Shown one piece after another: positions 1 to 11,672 of a DNA stretch of 64,000 nucleotides. The stretch comes from Methylobacter psychrophilus (GTDB lineage: Bacteria > Pseudomonadota > Gammaproteobacteria > Methylococcales > Methylomonadaceae), in the NCBI RefSeq assembly GCF_025583945.1, contig NZ_JAOEGU010000012.1:39003-103002 (forward strand), read 5' to 3'. The position numbers and the translations under genes were made by a program. Each line of letters opens with the position of its first letter. The stretch's first letter is position 1. The notes beneath the pieces are model-generated. The model was not told the DNA's origin. It saw only the letters and a list, made by a program, of their open reading frames with translations, and did no database searches.

Positions 1-606
1 GATCTGGTTTTATGTTTGAATAAAGCCTTAAGCCAGCATGGCTTTATGACGGTTACTGCGGCGGCAGTCAAGCCGTGTATTTCATTTGGTGCTGTTGCGA
101 TGATTAATAATAGTTTGCATAAATCCATAACAGAAGCGCTCCGGGCCGATATTTTGGAAACCATGCTTGATTTTTATCAAAATAATATTGCCGAACACAC
201 GGTTTTTTTTAACGGCATGTTAGACACGCTTGATGCTATTGAAGCGCACGGGCTGAAATGGGGCGTAGTGACCAATAAGCGCGAACGATTTACCAATCCG
301 CTGATGGCCGCTTTAAAGCTTACAGATAGGGCTGCTTGCATCATCAGCGGAGATACGACGGGAAACCCTAAGCCTCATGTCGAACCTATGTTGGCTGCCT
401 GCAAAAAAGCCGGTGTTAATCCGCAGGAATGTGTTTATATCGGTGATGCACCTCATGATATTACGGCGGGAAAAAATGCCCAAATGAAAACACTGGCTGC
501 TCTTTATGGTTACATTAATCCTGGCGATATGCCGGAAACATGGGGTGCTGATGCCCTGATTGAATCTCCTGAACAACTGGCAATCTGGATACGCGCTGCA
601 CTATGA
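1..606 (+). CDS. gph: HAD-family phosphatase, Gph/MupP type (5' truncated)
   Basis: A haloacid dehalogenase-like phosphatase whose first residues lie before the window. The frame is open from base 1 (DLVLCLNKALSQHG), so the TTG at 16 is not a true start, and the nucleophile motif DxDGT is missing only because of the window edge. Visible motifs are the second HAD motif Thr in WGVVTNK, the Lys in GNPKP and the acidic motif YIGDAPHDITAG. Family members hydrolyse phosphoglycolate or, in Pseudomonas where a ubiG-mupP-yciK order is known, N-acetylmuramate 6-phosphate. The next gene here is yciK-like, which favours the MupP role, but the sequence alone does not decide. Its stop overlaps the next start (ATGA). 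Confidence 0.85.
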   Translation, partial: DLVLCLNKALSQHGFMTVTAAAVKPCISFGAVAMINNSLHKSITEALRADILETMLDFYQNNIAEHTVFFNGMLDTLDAIEAHGLKWGVVTNKRERFTNPLMAALKLTDRAACIISGDTTGNPKPHVEPMLAACKKAGVNPQECVYIGDAPHDITAGKNAQMKTLAALYGYINPGDMPETWGADALIESPEQLAIWIRAAL

Positions 607-1331
607 CACTAAAACATCACGTTATTTTAATTACTGGCGCTGGCGGTGGTCTTGGCAGTACAGCGGCTTTGGCATTGGCAAAAAACGGCGCTCACGTTAT
701 TTTACTGGATAAAAATATTGCCAAATTGGAAGCGGTTTACGATGCAATTTTGGCGGCAAATGCGCCCGAACCGGTTATTTATCCGTTTGATCTTGCTGGT
801 GCCAATGAAAACGAGTACCAGGAATTGGCCAATAAAATTAATGAAGAATACGGTTCCTTGCAAGGACTGCTACATTCAGCAGTAGAATTCAGCTCTTTTA
901 CGCCGCTCTGCCAATTTGGTACCAAGGAGTGGGGGCATACTTTAAACGTGAATTTAAATGCCGCTTTTATATTAACCCGTATGTTGTTGCCCGTACTGGA
1001 AAAAAGTCAACACGCCTCTATTGTCTTCACGTCTGATTCTTCTGCCAGAAAAGCGCACGCTTACTCAGGTGCTTATGGCGTGTCCAAAATAGCCATGGAG
1101 GGTTTGGCTAAAATACTGGCTGAAGAGCTGGAAGCTGCCAACAAAATTCGGGTAAATATCTTGGTACCCGGCGCTGTTGATTCACCCTTAAGAAAACGGG
1201 CCTATCCGGCAGAAGATAAAGCCAAATTACCTACTATGGAATCATTAATCCCCGCTTACCTTTACTTATTTGGCTCTCAAAGTATTGGTGTAACCGGCCA
1301 GACGATTGAGGCCCCAACCTTTCACTTATAA
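603..1331 (+). CDS. yciK: SDR-family oxidoreductase, YciK-like
   Basis: A 242-residue short-chain dehydrogenase/reductase. The Rossmann glycine motif TGAGGGLG is near residue 11, a serine-rich catalytic strand (TSDSS) near 144, and the catalytic Tyr-x3-Lys pair (YGVSK) near 157. The substrate is not known for YciK proteins. It overlaps the phosphatase gene by four bases (ATGA), so the two are probably translationally coupled, and this order is conserved in other gammaproteobacteria. A cytoplasmic NAD(P)-dependent reductase is a safe statement; the exact role is open. Confidence 0.85.
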   Translation: MTLKHHVILITGAGGGLGSTAALALAKNGAHVILLDKNIAKLEAVYDAILAANAPEPVIYPFDLAGANENEYQELANKINEEYGSLQGLLHSAVEFSSFTPLCQFGTKEWGHTLNVNLNAAFILTRMLLPVLEKSQHASIVFTSDSSARKAHAYSGAYGVSKIAMEGLAKILAEELEAANKIRVNILVPGAVDSPLRKRAYPAEDKAKLPTMESLIPAYLYLFGSQSIGVTGQTIEAPTFHL

Positions 1332-1340
1332 TTTATTATT

Positions 1341-1889
1341 ATGGCAGAACGAGAAAGCTTTGTTTTAACCAGGGACGTTAATATTGTTACCATCCCTGAC
1401 GGTACGCCTGATATTTTAAAACAAGGCGAGCAAGTGACTATCCACCAGTCTCTTGGTAATAACTACACGGTTGTTACCGACCGTGGTCATATGGTGCGTA
1501 TTGCCGGTGTCGATGCCGATGCTTTGGGTAAAGAGCATCTTGAATTACATACATTGGTATCAGAAACCAGTCCTGAAGCTGTTGAAAAAAATTGCTGGGA
1601 AGTGATGAAAACGGTTTATGACCCGGAAATTCCGGTAAATATTGTTGATCTCGGCCTGGTTTATTACTGTAACGTAAAGCCTGTGGATGATGATAAAAAC
1701 GCCGTCCATATTATGATGACCTTAACGGCTCCTGGTTGTGGTATGGGGCCGGTTATACAGGGCGATGTAGAAAAATGTATTCGTGCGTTGCCGGGTGTTG
1801 CCAGTGTTGATGTAGAAGTTGTTCTTGATCCGCCCTGGTCCAGGGAAATGATGTCGGAAGTGGCACAGTTGCAGTTGGGATTGTACTAA
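1341..1889 (+). CDS. sufT: SufT-like Fe-S cluster assembly factor (DUF59/MIP18 family)
   Basis: A 182-residue protein with an N-terminal region typical of stand-alone SufT proteins and a C-terminal DUF59 (MIP18) domain from about residue 80. That domain contains the signature YDPEIPVNIVDLGLVY and the conserved cysteine segment TAPGCGMG. DUF59 proteins help mature iron-sulfur proteins. No suf operon lies next to it, so this copy is separate from the main assembly genes. It starts ten bases after yciK and may be co-transcribed with it. Confidence 0.85.
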   Translation: MAERESFVLTRDVNIVTIPDGTPDILKQGEQVTIHQSLGNNYTVVTDRGHMVRIAGVDADALGKEHLELHTLVSETSPEAVEKNCWEVMKTVYDPEIPVNIVDLGLVYYCNVKPVDDDKNAVHIMMTLTAPGCGMGPVIQGDVEKCIRALPGVASVDVEVVLDPPWSREMMSEVAQLQLGLY

Positions 1890-1910
1890 AATTAATCCGG
1901 GGGTGGTGCG

Positions 1911-2076
1911 CTAGGAGGCTGTCCGAGAATAGGAGTCGTAGCGAGGGAAAGCCATTTTGAGTCAGATTTTTTGGTCATTTGAGGCGAATAGTTGTTCTAT
2001 TTAACAAAAATGAGCGGAAAATCTGGCCGAAATGGCTTTTCCGCAGTAGGTTTTCTATTCCCGGACAGCTTCCTAG
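1911..2076. repeat. 166-bp palindromic MITE-like element
   Basis: The 22-bp ends (1911-1932 and 2055-2076) are inverted copies differing at two positions. The interior is also self-complementary (AAAGCCATTT near 1960 against AAATGGCTTT near 2030). The whole segment could fold into one long imperfect hairpin around a short central loop. It has no ORF. The form fits a miniature inverted-repeat element, though its parent transposon is not identifiable here. Confidence 0.7.
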
Positions 2077-2080
2077 ACAT

Positions 2081-2176
2081 CAACTTAAGACATTTCACCA
2101 CGAAGACACGAAGATTTTGGTTTGGTTTTTCTTAGTGAACTTCGTGTCTTCGTGGTGAATTAATATCTTTAAGTTG
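2081..2176. repeat. Palindromic CACGAAG-type repeat
   Basis: The arms around 2095-2113 and 2139-2157 are a near-perfect 19-bp inverted pair built on CACGAAGACACGAAG. Outer CAACTTAA/TTAAGTTG arms extend the palindrome to 2081 and 2176. It lies directly behind the MITE-like element and just before the deacetylase gene. Related CACGAAG motifs recur near 8540 and 21976, so it looks like a dispersed repeat family rather than a gene-specific site. Confidence 0.6.
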
Positions 2177-2201
2177 GTTATTTATTCCAAAGCGAGATGT
2201 T

Positions 2202-3128
2202 ATGACAACACTCTATTATAGCCACCCGGATTTTCTTTTTCATGAAACTGGTAAAGGTCACCCTGAATGTCCTGATCGACTTAGAAACATAACCAGTGCC
2301 TTGGAGGCTCCGGAGTTTTCAGATTTAATCAGAATGCTGGCACCACTGGGTACCGAACAGCAAATCAGGCTGATTCATCCATTGTTTCATATTGAGGGTA
2401 TTCTGGCAGCAATACCCAAACAAGGCGAATATTATCTGGATCATGACACGGTATTGTCGTCTGGATCAAAAGAGGCCGCTTTTCGTGCGGTAGGTGCTGT
2501 TTGTGATGCCATTGATAACGTTCTGACGGGCAAGGCAAACAATGCTTTTTGTGCGGTGCGCCCGCCCGGCCATCATGCCGAACCGGACTTGGCGATGGGT
2601 TTTTGCTTGTTTAATAATGTCGCGATTGCCGCTGAATATGCGCGCCGTCATTATCATCTGGAGCGTATTGCAATTGTCGATTTTGATGTCCATCATGGCA
2701 ATGGCACACAAGCGGCTTTTTATAATCAACCCAATGTTCTCTATGCATCCAGTCATGAGATGCCCAATTATCCCGGGACAGGTTATCCAACAGAAATTGG
2801 TGTTGGTAACATTGTTAATGTCCCTCTCACCGCAGGTGATAGCGGTATCGAATTCAGAAAAAAATACACCAGTATTATTTTACCGGCATTAAGAAATTTC
2901 AAACCCGAATTATTGCTTGTTTCAGCCGGCTTTGATGCTCATAAAGATGATCCGTTATCATCAATTAAACTAATAGAAGATGATTTTCGTTGGCTTACCC
3001 AAGAATTGATGCATATTGCTGACCGCTATTGTCATGGCAGAATTATTTCCACATTGGAAGGTGGTTATAACCTTGAAGCACTAGCGACGAGTGTTGCTGT
3101 TCATGTTGAAACCTTAATGGGTAATTAG
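2202..3128 (+). CDS. Histone deacetylase family protein (AcuC/APAH-like)
   Basis: A 308-residue zinc-dependent deacetylase of the arginase-deacetylase fold. Diagnostic motifs in order are RPPGHHAE (active-site His pair), the zinc-binding DFDVHHGNGTQ, the second zinc-site segment SAGFDAHKDDPL, and EGGYN near the C terminus. Bacterial members remove acetyl groups from small amines such as acetylpolyamines or from proteins like acetyl-CoA synthetase; the sequence does not say which. It stands alone, behind two repeat elements and convergent to the permease gene. Confidence 0.9.
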   Translation: MTTLYYSHPDFLFHETGKGHPECPDRLRNITSALEAPEFSDLIRMLAPLGTEQQIRLIHPLFHIEGILAAIPKQGEYYLDHDTVLSSGSKEAAFRAVGAVCDAIDNVLTGKANNAFCAVRPPGHHAEPDLAMGFCLFNNVAIAAEYARRHYHLERIAIVDFDVHHGNGTQAAFYNQPNVLYASSHEMPNYPGTGYPTEIGVGNIVNVPLTAGDSGIEFRKKYTSIILPALRNFKPELLLVSAGFDAHKDDPLSSIKLIEDDFRWLTQELMHIADRYCHGRIISTLEGGYNLEALATSVAVHVETLMGN

Positions 3129-3158
3129 CCTTTTAAGTAAGTCGGTATCGGCTAATTA
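3122..3158. terminator. Possible hairpin between convergent genes
   Basis: TAATTAGCC at 3122-3130 is complementary to GGCTAATTA at 3150-3158. The hairpin covers the stop region of the deacetylase and the stop of the convergent permease. The loop is long (19 nt) and there is no strong T run, so this is a weak call. Confidence 0.3.
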
Positions 3159-4252
3159 GTCTCCAAAGTTTTATCATCAATGCGTGGCCATGCAGTTAAA
3201 ACCGCTTTAACGACAGTTGCCAAGGGAATAGCAAAAAACACTCCCCAAAAGCCCCATACGCCTCCAAAAAACAAAATAGCGACGATAATCGCGATAGCAT
3301 GCAAGTTAACAGCTTCAGAAAATAATACCGGTACTAACACAACGCCATCTAAAGCCTGGATAATCGAGTATGCAATAACTATGTACATAAAATCATCACC
3401 ACTTAAGCCCCACTCAAAATAAGCGACACCAAGTATCGGAAAAGTCACCAACGTTGCGCCAATATAAGGAATAATTACCTGTAAGCCCATTAATACAGCC
3501 AGTAGCATGGCATAATTCAGATCCATTGTTGCGAAAGTTGCGTAACTGACAAACCAGAGAATAAATATTTCGACAAACTTGCCGCGCACATAATTACCAA
3601 TCTGAATATCAACTTCTTTCCATACCCGTACAGTCAGATTTCTGTTCTTTGGCATAAATTGCAAAAACCAGGTAATTAATGTCTTTTTATCTTTCAAAAA
3701 GAAAAAAACCATCATGGGTACCAAAAACAAATAAATCATTGCGCTAACTATGCCGACGACTGAGGCGGCTGAAAGCGACAACAAGCCATTTTGAACATAA
3801 GTTAATAATTCTCGCTGAATTGCAAACAACATTAGTTGAAATTTGCTTTCTGAAATCAATTTTGGATACATTTCAGGTAAACGCATAACCCCCGTTTTGG
3901 CACTGTTAATAATTTCCGGAATATTTTGAATAAGTTCGACAGCTTGTTGAGAAACGATAGGCATCAAATAAAACAATAAAAAACCCAAGCAAGCCATAAA
4001 ACCTGAAAAAATTAGATATACTGCAGGTAAACGTGACATTCCTAAATCTTCTGACTTGCCCACCAGTCCTTCCAGTAAATAGGCCAGCACAATAGATGCA
4101 AAAACAGGCATTAATATACTGGATAAGGAATAAATGAGTGCAAAACTGACAATCAATATAATTACCAGTGAAACAGCTTGGGAATTGGGTAAAAAACGTT
4201 TAAAAGATTCGGAAATAAAACGTAAATTTACATAGGAGGAGTGAGTGGTCAT
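3152..4252 (-). CDS. AI-2E family transporter (PerM/YdiK-like permease)
   Basis: A 366-residue integral membrane protein with about seven to eight hydrophobic segments. The family pattern is two N-terminal helices, a long soluble stretch around residues 110-190, then a C-terminal helix cluster with the conserved segment PYIGA and the late GGVWGFWGVFFAIPLA. Members have been linked to export of autoinducer-2 or to sodium/proton antiport; no substrate can be assigned here. It is transcribed alone and convergently to the deacetylase. Confidence 0.85.
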   Translation of the reverse strand: MTTHSSYVNLRFISESFKRFLPNSQAVSLVIILIVSFALIYSLSSILMPVFASIVLAYLLEGLVGKSEDLGMSRLPAVYLIFSGFMACLGFLLFYLMPIVSQQAVELIQNIPEIINSAKTGVMRLPEMYPKLISESKFQLMLFAIQRELLTYVQNGLLSLSAASVVGIVSAMIYLFLVPMMVFFFLKDKKTLITWFLQFMPKNRNLTVRVWKEVDIQIGNYVRGKFVEIFILWFVSYATFATMDLNYAMLLAVLMGLQVIIPYIGATLVTFPILGVAYFEWGLSGDDFMYIVIAYSIIQALDGVVLVPVLFSEAVNLHAIAIIVAILFFGGVWGFWGVFFAIPLATVVKAVLTAWPRIDDKTLETN

Positions 4253-4378
4253 TAGTAACAGAATAATTTGTTTTTATTACCGGCATTCTACAGGCAATAA
4301 AGCTTTTCCAGTTATGATGTTTTTCAATTGACATATTCATCGAGTAAAATAAACCCAACATGAAAAAAGGAGAAAAGC

Positions 4379-5335
4379 TTGCAGATTGATATATTTAATG
4401 GCGACGCTGATGGTATCTGTGCTCTTGTGCAGTTGCGTTTGGCGCAACCGGCTCAATCCAGGTTGGTTACCGGTGTAAAAAGGGATATTCAATTATTAAA
4501 AGATCTGATCGTTCAAAAAAATGATTCTGTTACCGTATTGGATATTTCTTTAAAAAAAAATCACATCGCCCTGGATAGAATTCTCCGGCAAGGTGCTACC
4601 GTATTTTATGTCGATCACCACGAGTCAGGTGACATTCCGCAACACCCCAATCTCAAAACGATTATCAATACCGCAGCAAATACCTGTACCAGTTTACTGG
4701 TTGATCAATATCTTGGCGGAAAATACCGGGCATGGGCGGTAACTGCAGCTTTTGGCGATAACCTGATTGACAGCGCAGAACAGGCTGCCCAAAGCTTGTC
4801 ATTATCTGACTACCAACTTCAGCAACTTAAAAATTTGGGCATTTATATTAACTATAACGGTTATGGTAACTGTATTAGTGATTTACATTTTGCACCGGAT
4901 GCGCTTTATCGTGAATTAGTTCCTTATTCATCACCTTTTGACTTTATCGTTGATAATCAAATTATTTATGAACAATTATTGACGGGATATAAAGATGATA
5001 TGAGTCATGCGCGGAATATTAAGCCTGAATATCAAACTGCTACTGTTAGCGTCTATATTTTGCCGGATGCCTTTTGGGCCAGACGAATTAGCGGTGTATT
5101 CGGTAATCAACTGGCCAATGAAAGTCCAACACGTGCTCATGCCGTCTTAAGTTATAATTCACAAGGTGGCTATCAGGTTAGTGTCAGGGCACCAATAGCC
5201 AATAAAGTGGGAGCTGATGAGTTATGTTCATCCTTTGCCACAGGTGGAGGTCGTAAAGGCGCAGCAGGCGTTAATCATCTGCCTCTTGCTGAGTTGCCAA
5301 TATTTATTGCAGCCTTTGCAAAAAAATATACTTAA
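4379..5335 (+). CDS. DHH-family phosphoesterase
   Basis: A 318-residue protein with the DHH phosphoesterase pattern. Motif I is FNGDADGICAL at residues 5-15, motif III is VDHHESG around 82, and the C-terminal DHHA1-like glycine-rich segment ATGGGRKGAAG is near residue 288. Such enzymes cleave phosphodiesters or pyrophosphate using manganese; the substrate is unknown. The start is a TTG at 4379, chosen because an AAGGAGA ribosome-binding site ends six bases upstream and the nearby ATG at 4360 is out of frame. It leads the sugar-nucleotide gene block but its connection to that block is unproven. Confidence 0.8.
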   Translation: MQIDIFNGDADGICALVQLRLAQPAQSRLVTGVKRDIQLLKDLIVQKNDSVTVLDISLKKNHIALDRILRQGATVFYVDHHESGDIPQHPNLKTIINTAANTCTSLLVDQYLGGKYRAWAVTAAFGDNLIDSAEQAAQSLSLSDYQLQQLKNLGIYINYNGYGNCISDLHFAPDALYRELVPYSSPFDFIVDNQIIYEQLLTGYKDDMSHARNIKPEYQTATVSVYILPDAFWARRISGVFGNQLANESPTRAHAVLSYNSQGGYQVSVRAPIANKVGADELCSSFATGGGRKGAAGVNHLPLAELPIFIAAFAKKYT

Positions 5336-5374
5336 GGTCTGGTTAATTAATATTTAGGTACATTATCAAATCCA

Positions 5375-6022
5375 ATGACAAAAAAAAGCACAAATACTTT
5401 ATGGCATCATGCGACCATAACACGCGCCGACAGGGAAGCACTGCATAAACATAAAAGTGTTATCATCTGGTTTACCGGATTATCCGGGTCTGGTAAATCT
5501 ACGTTGGCTCATGCAGTAGAAGAATATTTACATAAAGTCGGTATTTCAACTATTGTGCTTGATGGTGATAACGTTCGACATGGATTGTGCGGCGATTTGG
5601 ACTTCAGTGATAGTGATCGGATTGAAAATATCAGGCGTGTTAGTGAGTTGGCAAAGTTAATGATAGAAGCGGGTGTTATTACCTTAGCGGCTTTTATTTC
5701 ACCCTTTAAAGCAGATCGTGATGACGCCAGAAAACGAGTTCCGCACGGTGATTTTTTGGAAATATATTGCCAATGCCCCATCGAAACTTGCGAACAAAGA
5801 GATGTAAAAGGTCTGTATAAAAAAGCCAGGGCTGGAAAAATCCCTTTTTTTACGGGTATTGGTTCCCCATACGAAACACCAGGAATGCCTGAGCTGGTTG
5901 TAAATACTCATGAATTAACTTTGGAGGAAAGTGTTAAAAAAGTGTTAAACCTGCTTATGCAGCGAGGCGTTATTAAAGATATTGTCTGGCTAAAGCCAAA
6001 CAGTCAGTTAAGAGAATTTTAA
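5375..6022 (+). CDS. cysC: Adenylylsulfate kinase
   Basis: A 215-residue kinase that phosphorylates adenosine 5'-phosphosulfate to PAPS. The Walker A motif GLSGSGKST is near residue 35, followed by the APS-binding DGDNVRHGL and the FISPF segment. It is full length for stand-alone CysC. No cysD or cysN lies nearby; instead the gene precedes mannose-1-phosphate guanylyltransferase and galU. The PAPS could therefore feed sulfation of a polysaccharide, but this is inference from neighbours only. Confidence 0.92.
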   Translation: MTKKSTNTLWHHATITRADREALHKHKSVIIWFTGLSGSGKSTLAHAVEEYLHKVGISTIVLDGDNVRHGLCGDLDFSDSDRIENIRRVSELAKLMIEAGVITLAAFISPFKADRDDARKRVPHGDFLEIYCQCPIETCEQRDVKGLYKKARAGKIPFFTGIGSPYETPGMPELVVNTHELTLEESVKKVLNLLMQRGVIKDIVWLKPNSQLREF

Positions 6023-6082
6023 ATACGTCCAATTGATTTCATCTATTTTGCTACATCTACTTTTTTTAAGGAAAACAACATT

Positions 6083-7483
6083 ATGATTCCCGTTATCTTA
6101 TCGGGTGGCTCAGGAACAAGACTTTGGCCACTTTCTCGCGGACACTATCCCAAACAATTTCTACCACTGGTTTCAAGTCATACGATGGTTCAGGAAACCC
6201 TGCTCAGGTTGGATGGAATTGACGGATTGAAAGCACCGCTTGCGGTATGTAATGAAGATCATCGATTTATGATGGCGGAACAATTATGGGAGATAGGTGC
6301 AAAACCAGCCGCTATTATTCTTGAGCCAATAGGCAGAAATACAGCTCCTGCAGTGGCTATGGCAGCATTATCAGCTTCATCTGAAGATGATATATTATTG
6401 ATTTTGCCTGCCGATCATGTTATTTCCAATCTGGTTGCTTTTCATGCCGCAGTCGTTGAGGCAAAAGCTTTGGCAGAGCAGGGTTTTTTGGTGACTTTTG
6501 GCATAGTACCTACCGAACCTGAAACCGGATATGGTTATATCAAGGCAGATACCATGCAGCATGGAGCCGCTTTTGGTGTGGCTGCTTTTGTTGAAAAACC
6601 GGATGTAGAGACAGCAAAAGGCTATCTCCAAAGTGGTGGCTATTATTGGAATAGCGGCATGTTTGCATTTAGGGCGGGAAGTTTTCTCAGTGAGTTGGAG
6701 AAATTTAATCCAAAGATGTTGGCAATATGCCGTCAAGCCCTTAATGCTGCAAAAGTTGATTTGGATTTTGTCCGTTTGGATAGAGAGCTATTTGCTACCT
6801 GTCCTGATGATTCTATTGATTATGCTGTCATGGAAAAAACGGATAAGGCCGTTGTTATTCCCTTGGATGCAGGCTGGAACGATGTAGGATCGTGGTCCGC
6901 TTTATGGGACGTGACCGAAAAGGACGCTTTTGGTAATGCCATTAGCGGGGACGTATTGACAGTTGATACCCACAATTCATTTATCCATGCACAAAGTAAA
7001 CTGGTTGCGGTTATTGGTGCTCATGATCTGGTCATTGTCGAAACCGATGATGCAGTGATGATTTCGCCCAAAGACAGGGTTCAGGAAGTTAAACAAATTG
7101 TTGCCCAGTTAAAAGAACGTGGCCGTAGCGAAGCGGATATTCACCGTAAAGCCTACCGTCCCTGGGGACATTATGATTTGGTTGATACGGGTGAGCGCCA
7201 TCAGACCAAAAGGATTGTGGTTAAGCCTGGTGGTAAATTATCCGTACAGAAACATCATCATCGTGCCGAGCATTGGGTTGTTGTTAAAGGGACTGCATTG
7301 GTTACCAAGGGCGAGGAAAAGTTGTTAATTACTGAAAACGAATCTATTTATATTCCTTTGGGTATTGTGCATTGTCTTGAAAATCCTGGTGTTATTCCTT
7401 TGGAAATCGTTGAGGTGCAATCGGGTAGTTATCTGGGGGAAGATGATATCGTGCGCTTTGTGGACCAATACGGACGTGTTTAA
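6083..7483 (+). CDS. manC: Mannose-1-phosphate guanylyltransferase / mannose-6-phosphate isomerase
   Basis: A 466-residue bifunctional enzyme of the AlgA/ManC/CpsB type that makes GDP-mannose. The N-terminal nucleotidyltransferase has the signature GGSGTRLWPLSR at residues 8-19, PADHVI near 112 and FVEKP near 172. The C-terminal type II phosphomannose isomerase cupin has RPWGHYD near 359 and the metal-site segment HHHRAEHW near 392. Length matches the two-domain family. It sits between cysC and galU, consistent with exopolysaccharide or lipopolysaccharide precursor supply. Confidence 0.93.
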   Translation: MIPVILSGGSGTRLWPLSRGHYPKQFLPLVSSHTMVQETLLRLDGIDGLKAPLAVCNEDHRFMMAEQLWEIGAKPAAIILEPIGRNTAPAVAMAALSASSEDDILLILPADHVISNLVAFHAAVVEAKALAEQGFLVTFGIVPTEPETGYGYIKADTMQHGAAFGVAAFVEKPDVETAKGYLQSGGYYWNSGMFAFRAGSFLSELEKFNPKMLAICRQALNAAKVDLDFVRLDRELFATCPDDSIDYAVMEKTDKAVVIPLDAGWNDVGSWSALWDVTEKDAFGNAISGDVLTVDTHNSFIHAQSKLVAVIGAHDLVIVETDDAVMISPKDRVQEVKQIVAQLKERGRSEADIHRKAYRPWGHYDLVDTGERHQTKRIVVKPGGKLSVQKHHHRAEHWVVVKGTALVTKGEEKLLITENESIYIPLGIVHCLENPGVIPLEIVEVQSGSYLGEDDIVRFVDQYGRV

Positions 7484-7610
7484 TCTCTCGTAAAGTAAAA
7501 AATGGTGTAATGGCGACGAAGATTGTGAGCGTATTAGATACTGGTTTTTTATAGGCCAGTATCTTTGCCGGTCTTGTGTTTTAATAATTTGAATAAAAAG
7601 GAAATAATTA

Positions 7611-8492
7611 ATGAGTAAGAAAATCACCAAGGCAGTCTTTCCCGTGGCCGGTTTAGGAACACGTTTTTTACCGGCAACCAAGGGTATCCCTAAAGAAATG
7701 TTGCCGATTGTTGATAAGCCGTTAATTCAATACGCTGTGGAAGAAGCCGTTGCCGCAGGTATTGACACCATGGTTTTTATTACCGGGCGTAGTAAAAATG
7801 CAATAACTGATCATTTTGATAAGGCCTATGAACTGGAAAAAGAGCTGGAGTCAAAAAATAAAACTGAAATATTAAAGTTAATTCAGGATATTGTACCGCC
7901 ACATGTGTCATGTATTTTTATCAGGCAATCCGAGGCATTAGGTCTGGGTCATGCGGTTTATTGCGCCAGACCGGTTATTGGTGACGAACCTTTTGCGGTG
8001 ATATTGGCGGATGATTTGATCGAAGATGCCGGTCGAGGTTGTATGGCGCAGATGGTTAAATTGTACGAACAAAAGCATACTTCCATTCTGGGCGTAGAAC
8101 GGGTTGATCCATCAGAAACAGGTAGTTATGGTATTGTTAAAACTGCCGAGTTTTCAGAAAAATCAGCACCAATAGAAATAATTGTTGAGAAACCAAAGCC
8201 GGAAGATGCACCTTCAAACTTAGCGGTAGTAGGTCGGTATATTTTGACGCCAGCAATTTTTGATAAAATCAAAAAAACCGGTAGGGGTGCTGGTGGCGAA
8301 ATTCAGTTAACCGATGCCATCGCTGATTTATTGAATGATGAGCCTGTGTTGGCTTACGAGTTCGAAGGTACACGTTATGATTGTGGCTCCAAGCTGGGGT
8401 TTTTAATAGCGAATGTAGAGCTGGCATTATTGAACAAAGAATTAAAAGATGGCTTTTTAGCTTATCTTAAAGAGTTAATCAAAAAGATTTAA
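7611..8492 (+). CDS. galU: UTP-glucose-1-phosphate uridylyltransferase
   Basis: A 293-residue GalU that makes UDP-glucose from UTP and glucose 1-phosphate. Signature segments are FPVAGLGTRFLPATK at the N terminus, the uridine-binding QSEALGLGHAV and the catalytic VEKP motif near 193. Length is normal. It follows manC by about 130 bp and ends just before a strong hairpin, so manC-galU probably form the end of a transcription unit. Confidence 0.95.
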   Translation: MSKKITKAVFPVAGLGTRFLPATKGIPKEMLPIVDKPLIQYAVEEAVAAGIDTMVFITGRSKNAITDHFDKAYELEKELESKNKTEILKLIQDIVPPHVSCIFIRQSEALGLGHAVYCARPVIGDEPFAVILADDLIEDAGRGCMAQMVKLYEQKHTSILGVERVDPSETGSYGIVKTAEFSEKSAPIEIIVEKPKPEDAPSNLAVVGRYILTPAIFDKIKKTGRGAGGEIQLTDAIADLLNDEPVLAYEFEGTRYDCGSKLGFLIANVELALLNKELKDGFLAYLKELIKKI

Positions 8493-8539
8493 AGTCAATA
8501 ACGAGCAGTATTACGGCACGTTATAAAGATCACTGCCGG

Positions 8540-8568
8540 AAACACGAAGGTTTATTTCCTTCGTGTTT
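8540..8568 (+). terminator. Hairpin after galU
   Basis: AAACACGAAGG at 8540-8550 pairs perfectly with CCTTCGTGTTT at 8558-8568 around a 7-nt loop. The TTT tail and the position between the convergent galU and glycosyltransferase genes suit a terminator. The CACGAAG arm also resembles the dispersed repeat at 2081-2176, so it may be a recruited repeat. Confidence 0.6.
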
Positions 8569-8622
8569 CTTGTGGCGATTAAAAAAATAAAAGTATTTTT
8601 TTATCTCAAAAATCGAGTTGCG

Positions 8623-9351
8623 TTATTTTTCAATTTCTTTAATTACTGGCAGTTTTGCGCGATTCTGTAGCCAGATAACCCCGGATAAATCAATGATTCC
8701 CGCCCAAAGACGATCTAAAGTCCCATATTTTGATTGGCCGCTTGTTCTTGATCTGTGATTGACCGGCTCAGAAATTACCTGTCCACCGGATCGTAAAATC
8801 AAGGCGGGTAAAAATCGATGCATGTGATCGAAATAAGGTAAACCCAGAAAACGATCCCTTGAAAATACTTTTAAGCCGCAACCCGTATCCGGCGTATTAT
8901 CCCCCAGTAAGCGAGCCCGCACTCCGTTAGCCAGTTTAGATGAAAAAAGCCGCCAGGCAGAGTCATGACGTTTATTTCGCCATCCGGCTACCATCCATAA
9001 ATTACCGGTTGTTTCTCTTTCTAATGTTAAAACTTCATATAATCTAGGAATGTCGGCAGGATCGTTCTGGCCATCGCCATCCAGAGTAGCAATCCAGGGG
9101 TGGTTTGCCGCTTTAACACCGGTATGAATAGCGGTGCTTTGTCCGCAACTTTGCTCATGTCTAATTACTTTCAGTGCCTTGAAATCTTGAAGCGCCTGCT
9201 TTAGAACGGCGGCTGTTTGGTCGTTACTCCCGTCATCAACATAAATAATTTCATAGGCTTTAGCCTGACTCATTGCACTAACTATCTCTTCAATTAAAGG
9301 GACAATATTGTCGGCTTCATTATGAACGGGAACAACAACAGAAATTTTCAC
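8623..9351 (-). CDS. Glycosyltransferase family 2 (dolichol-P-mannose synthase-like)
   Basis: A 242-residue GT-A fold glycosyltransferase. The N-terminal strand is ISVVVPVHNEADNI, the nucleotide-binding region contains YVDDGSNDQT, and the metal-binding motif is DGDGQNDP near residue 93. It resembles DPM1/ArnC-type enzymes that load a sugar onto a polyprenyl phosphate. It lacks the C-terminal membrane helices of many bacterial relatives, so it would be a soluble or peripheral enzyme. It is transcribed towards galU. Confidence 0.85.
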   Translation of the reverse strand: MKISVVVPVHNEADNIVPLIEEIVSAMSQAKAYEIIYVDDGSNDQTAAVLKQALQDFKALKVIRHEQSCGQSTAIHTGVKAANHPWIATLDGDGQNDPADIPRLYEVLTLERETTGNLWMVAGWRNKRHDSAWRLFSSKLANGVRARLLGDNTPDTGCGLKVFSRDRFLGLPYFDHMHRFLPALILRSGGQVISEPVNHRSRTSGQSKYGTLDRLWAGIIDLSGVIWLQNRAKLPVIKEIEK

Positions 9352-11672
<2,321 letters not shown>

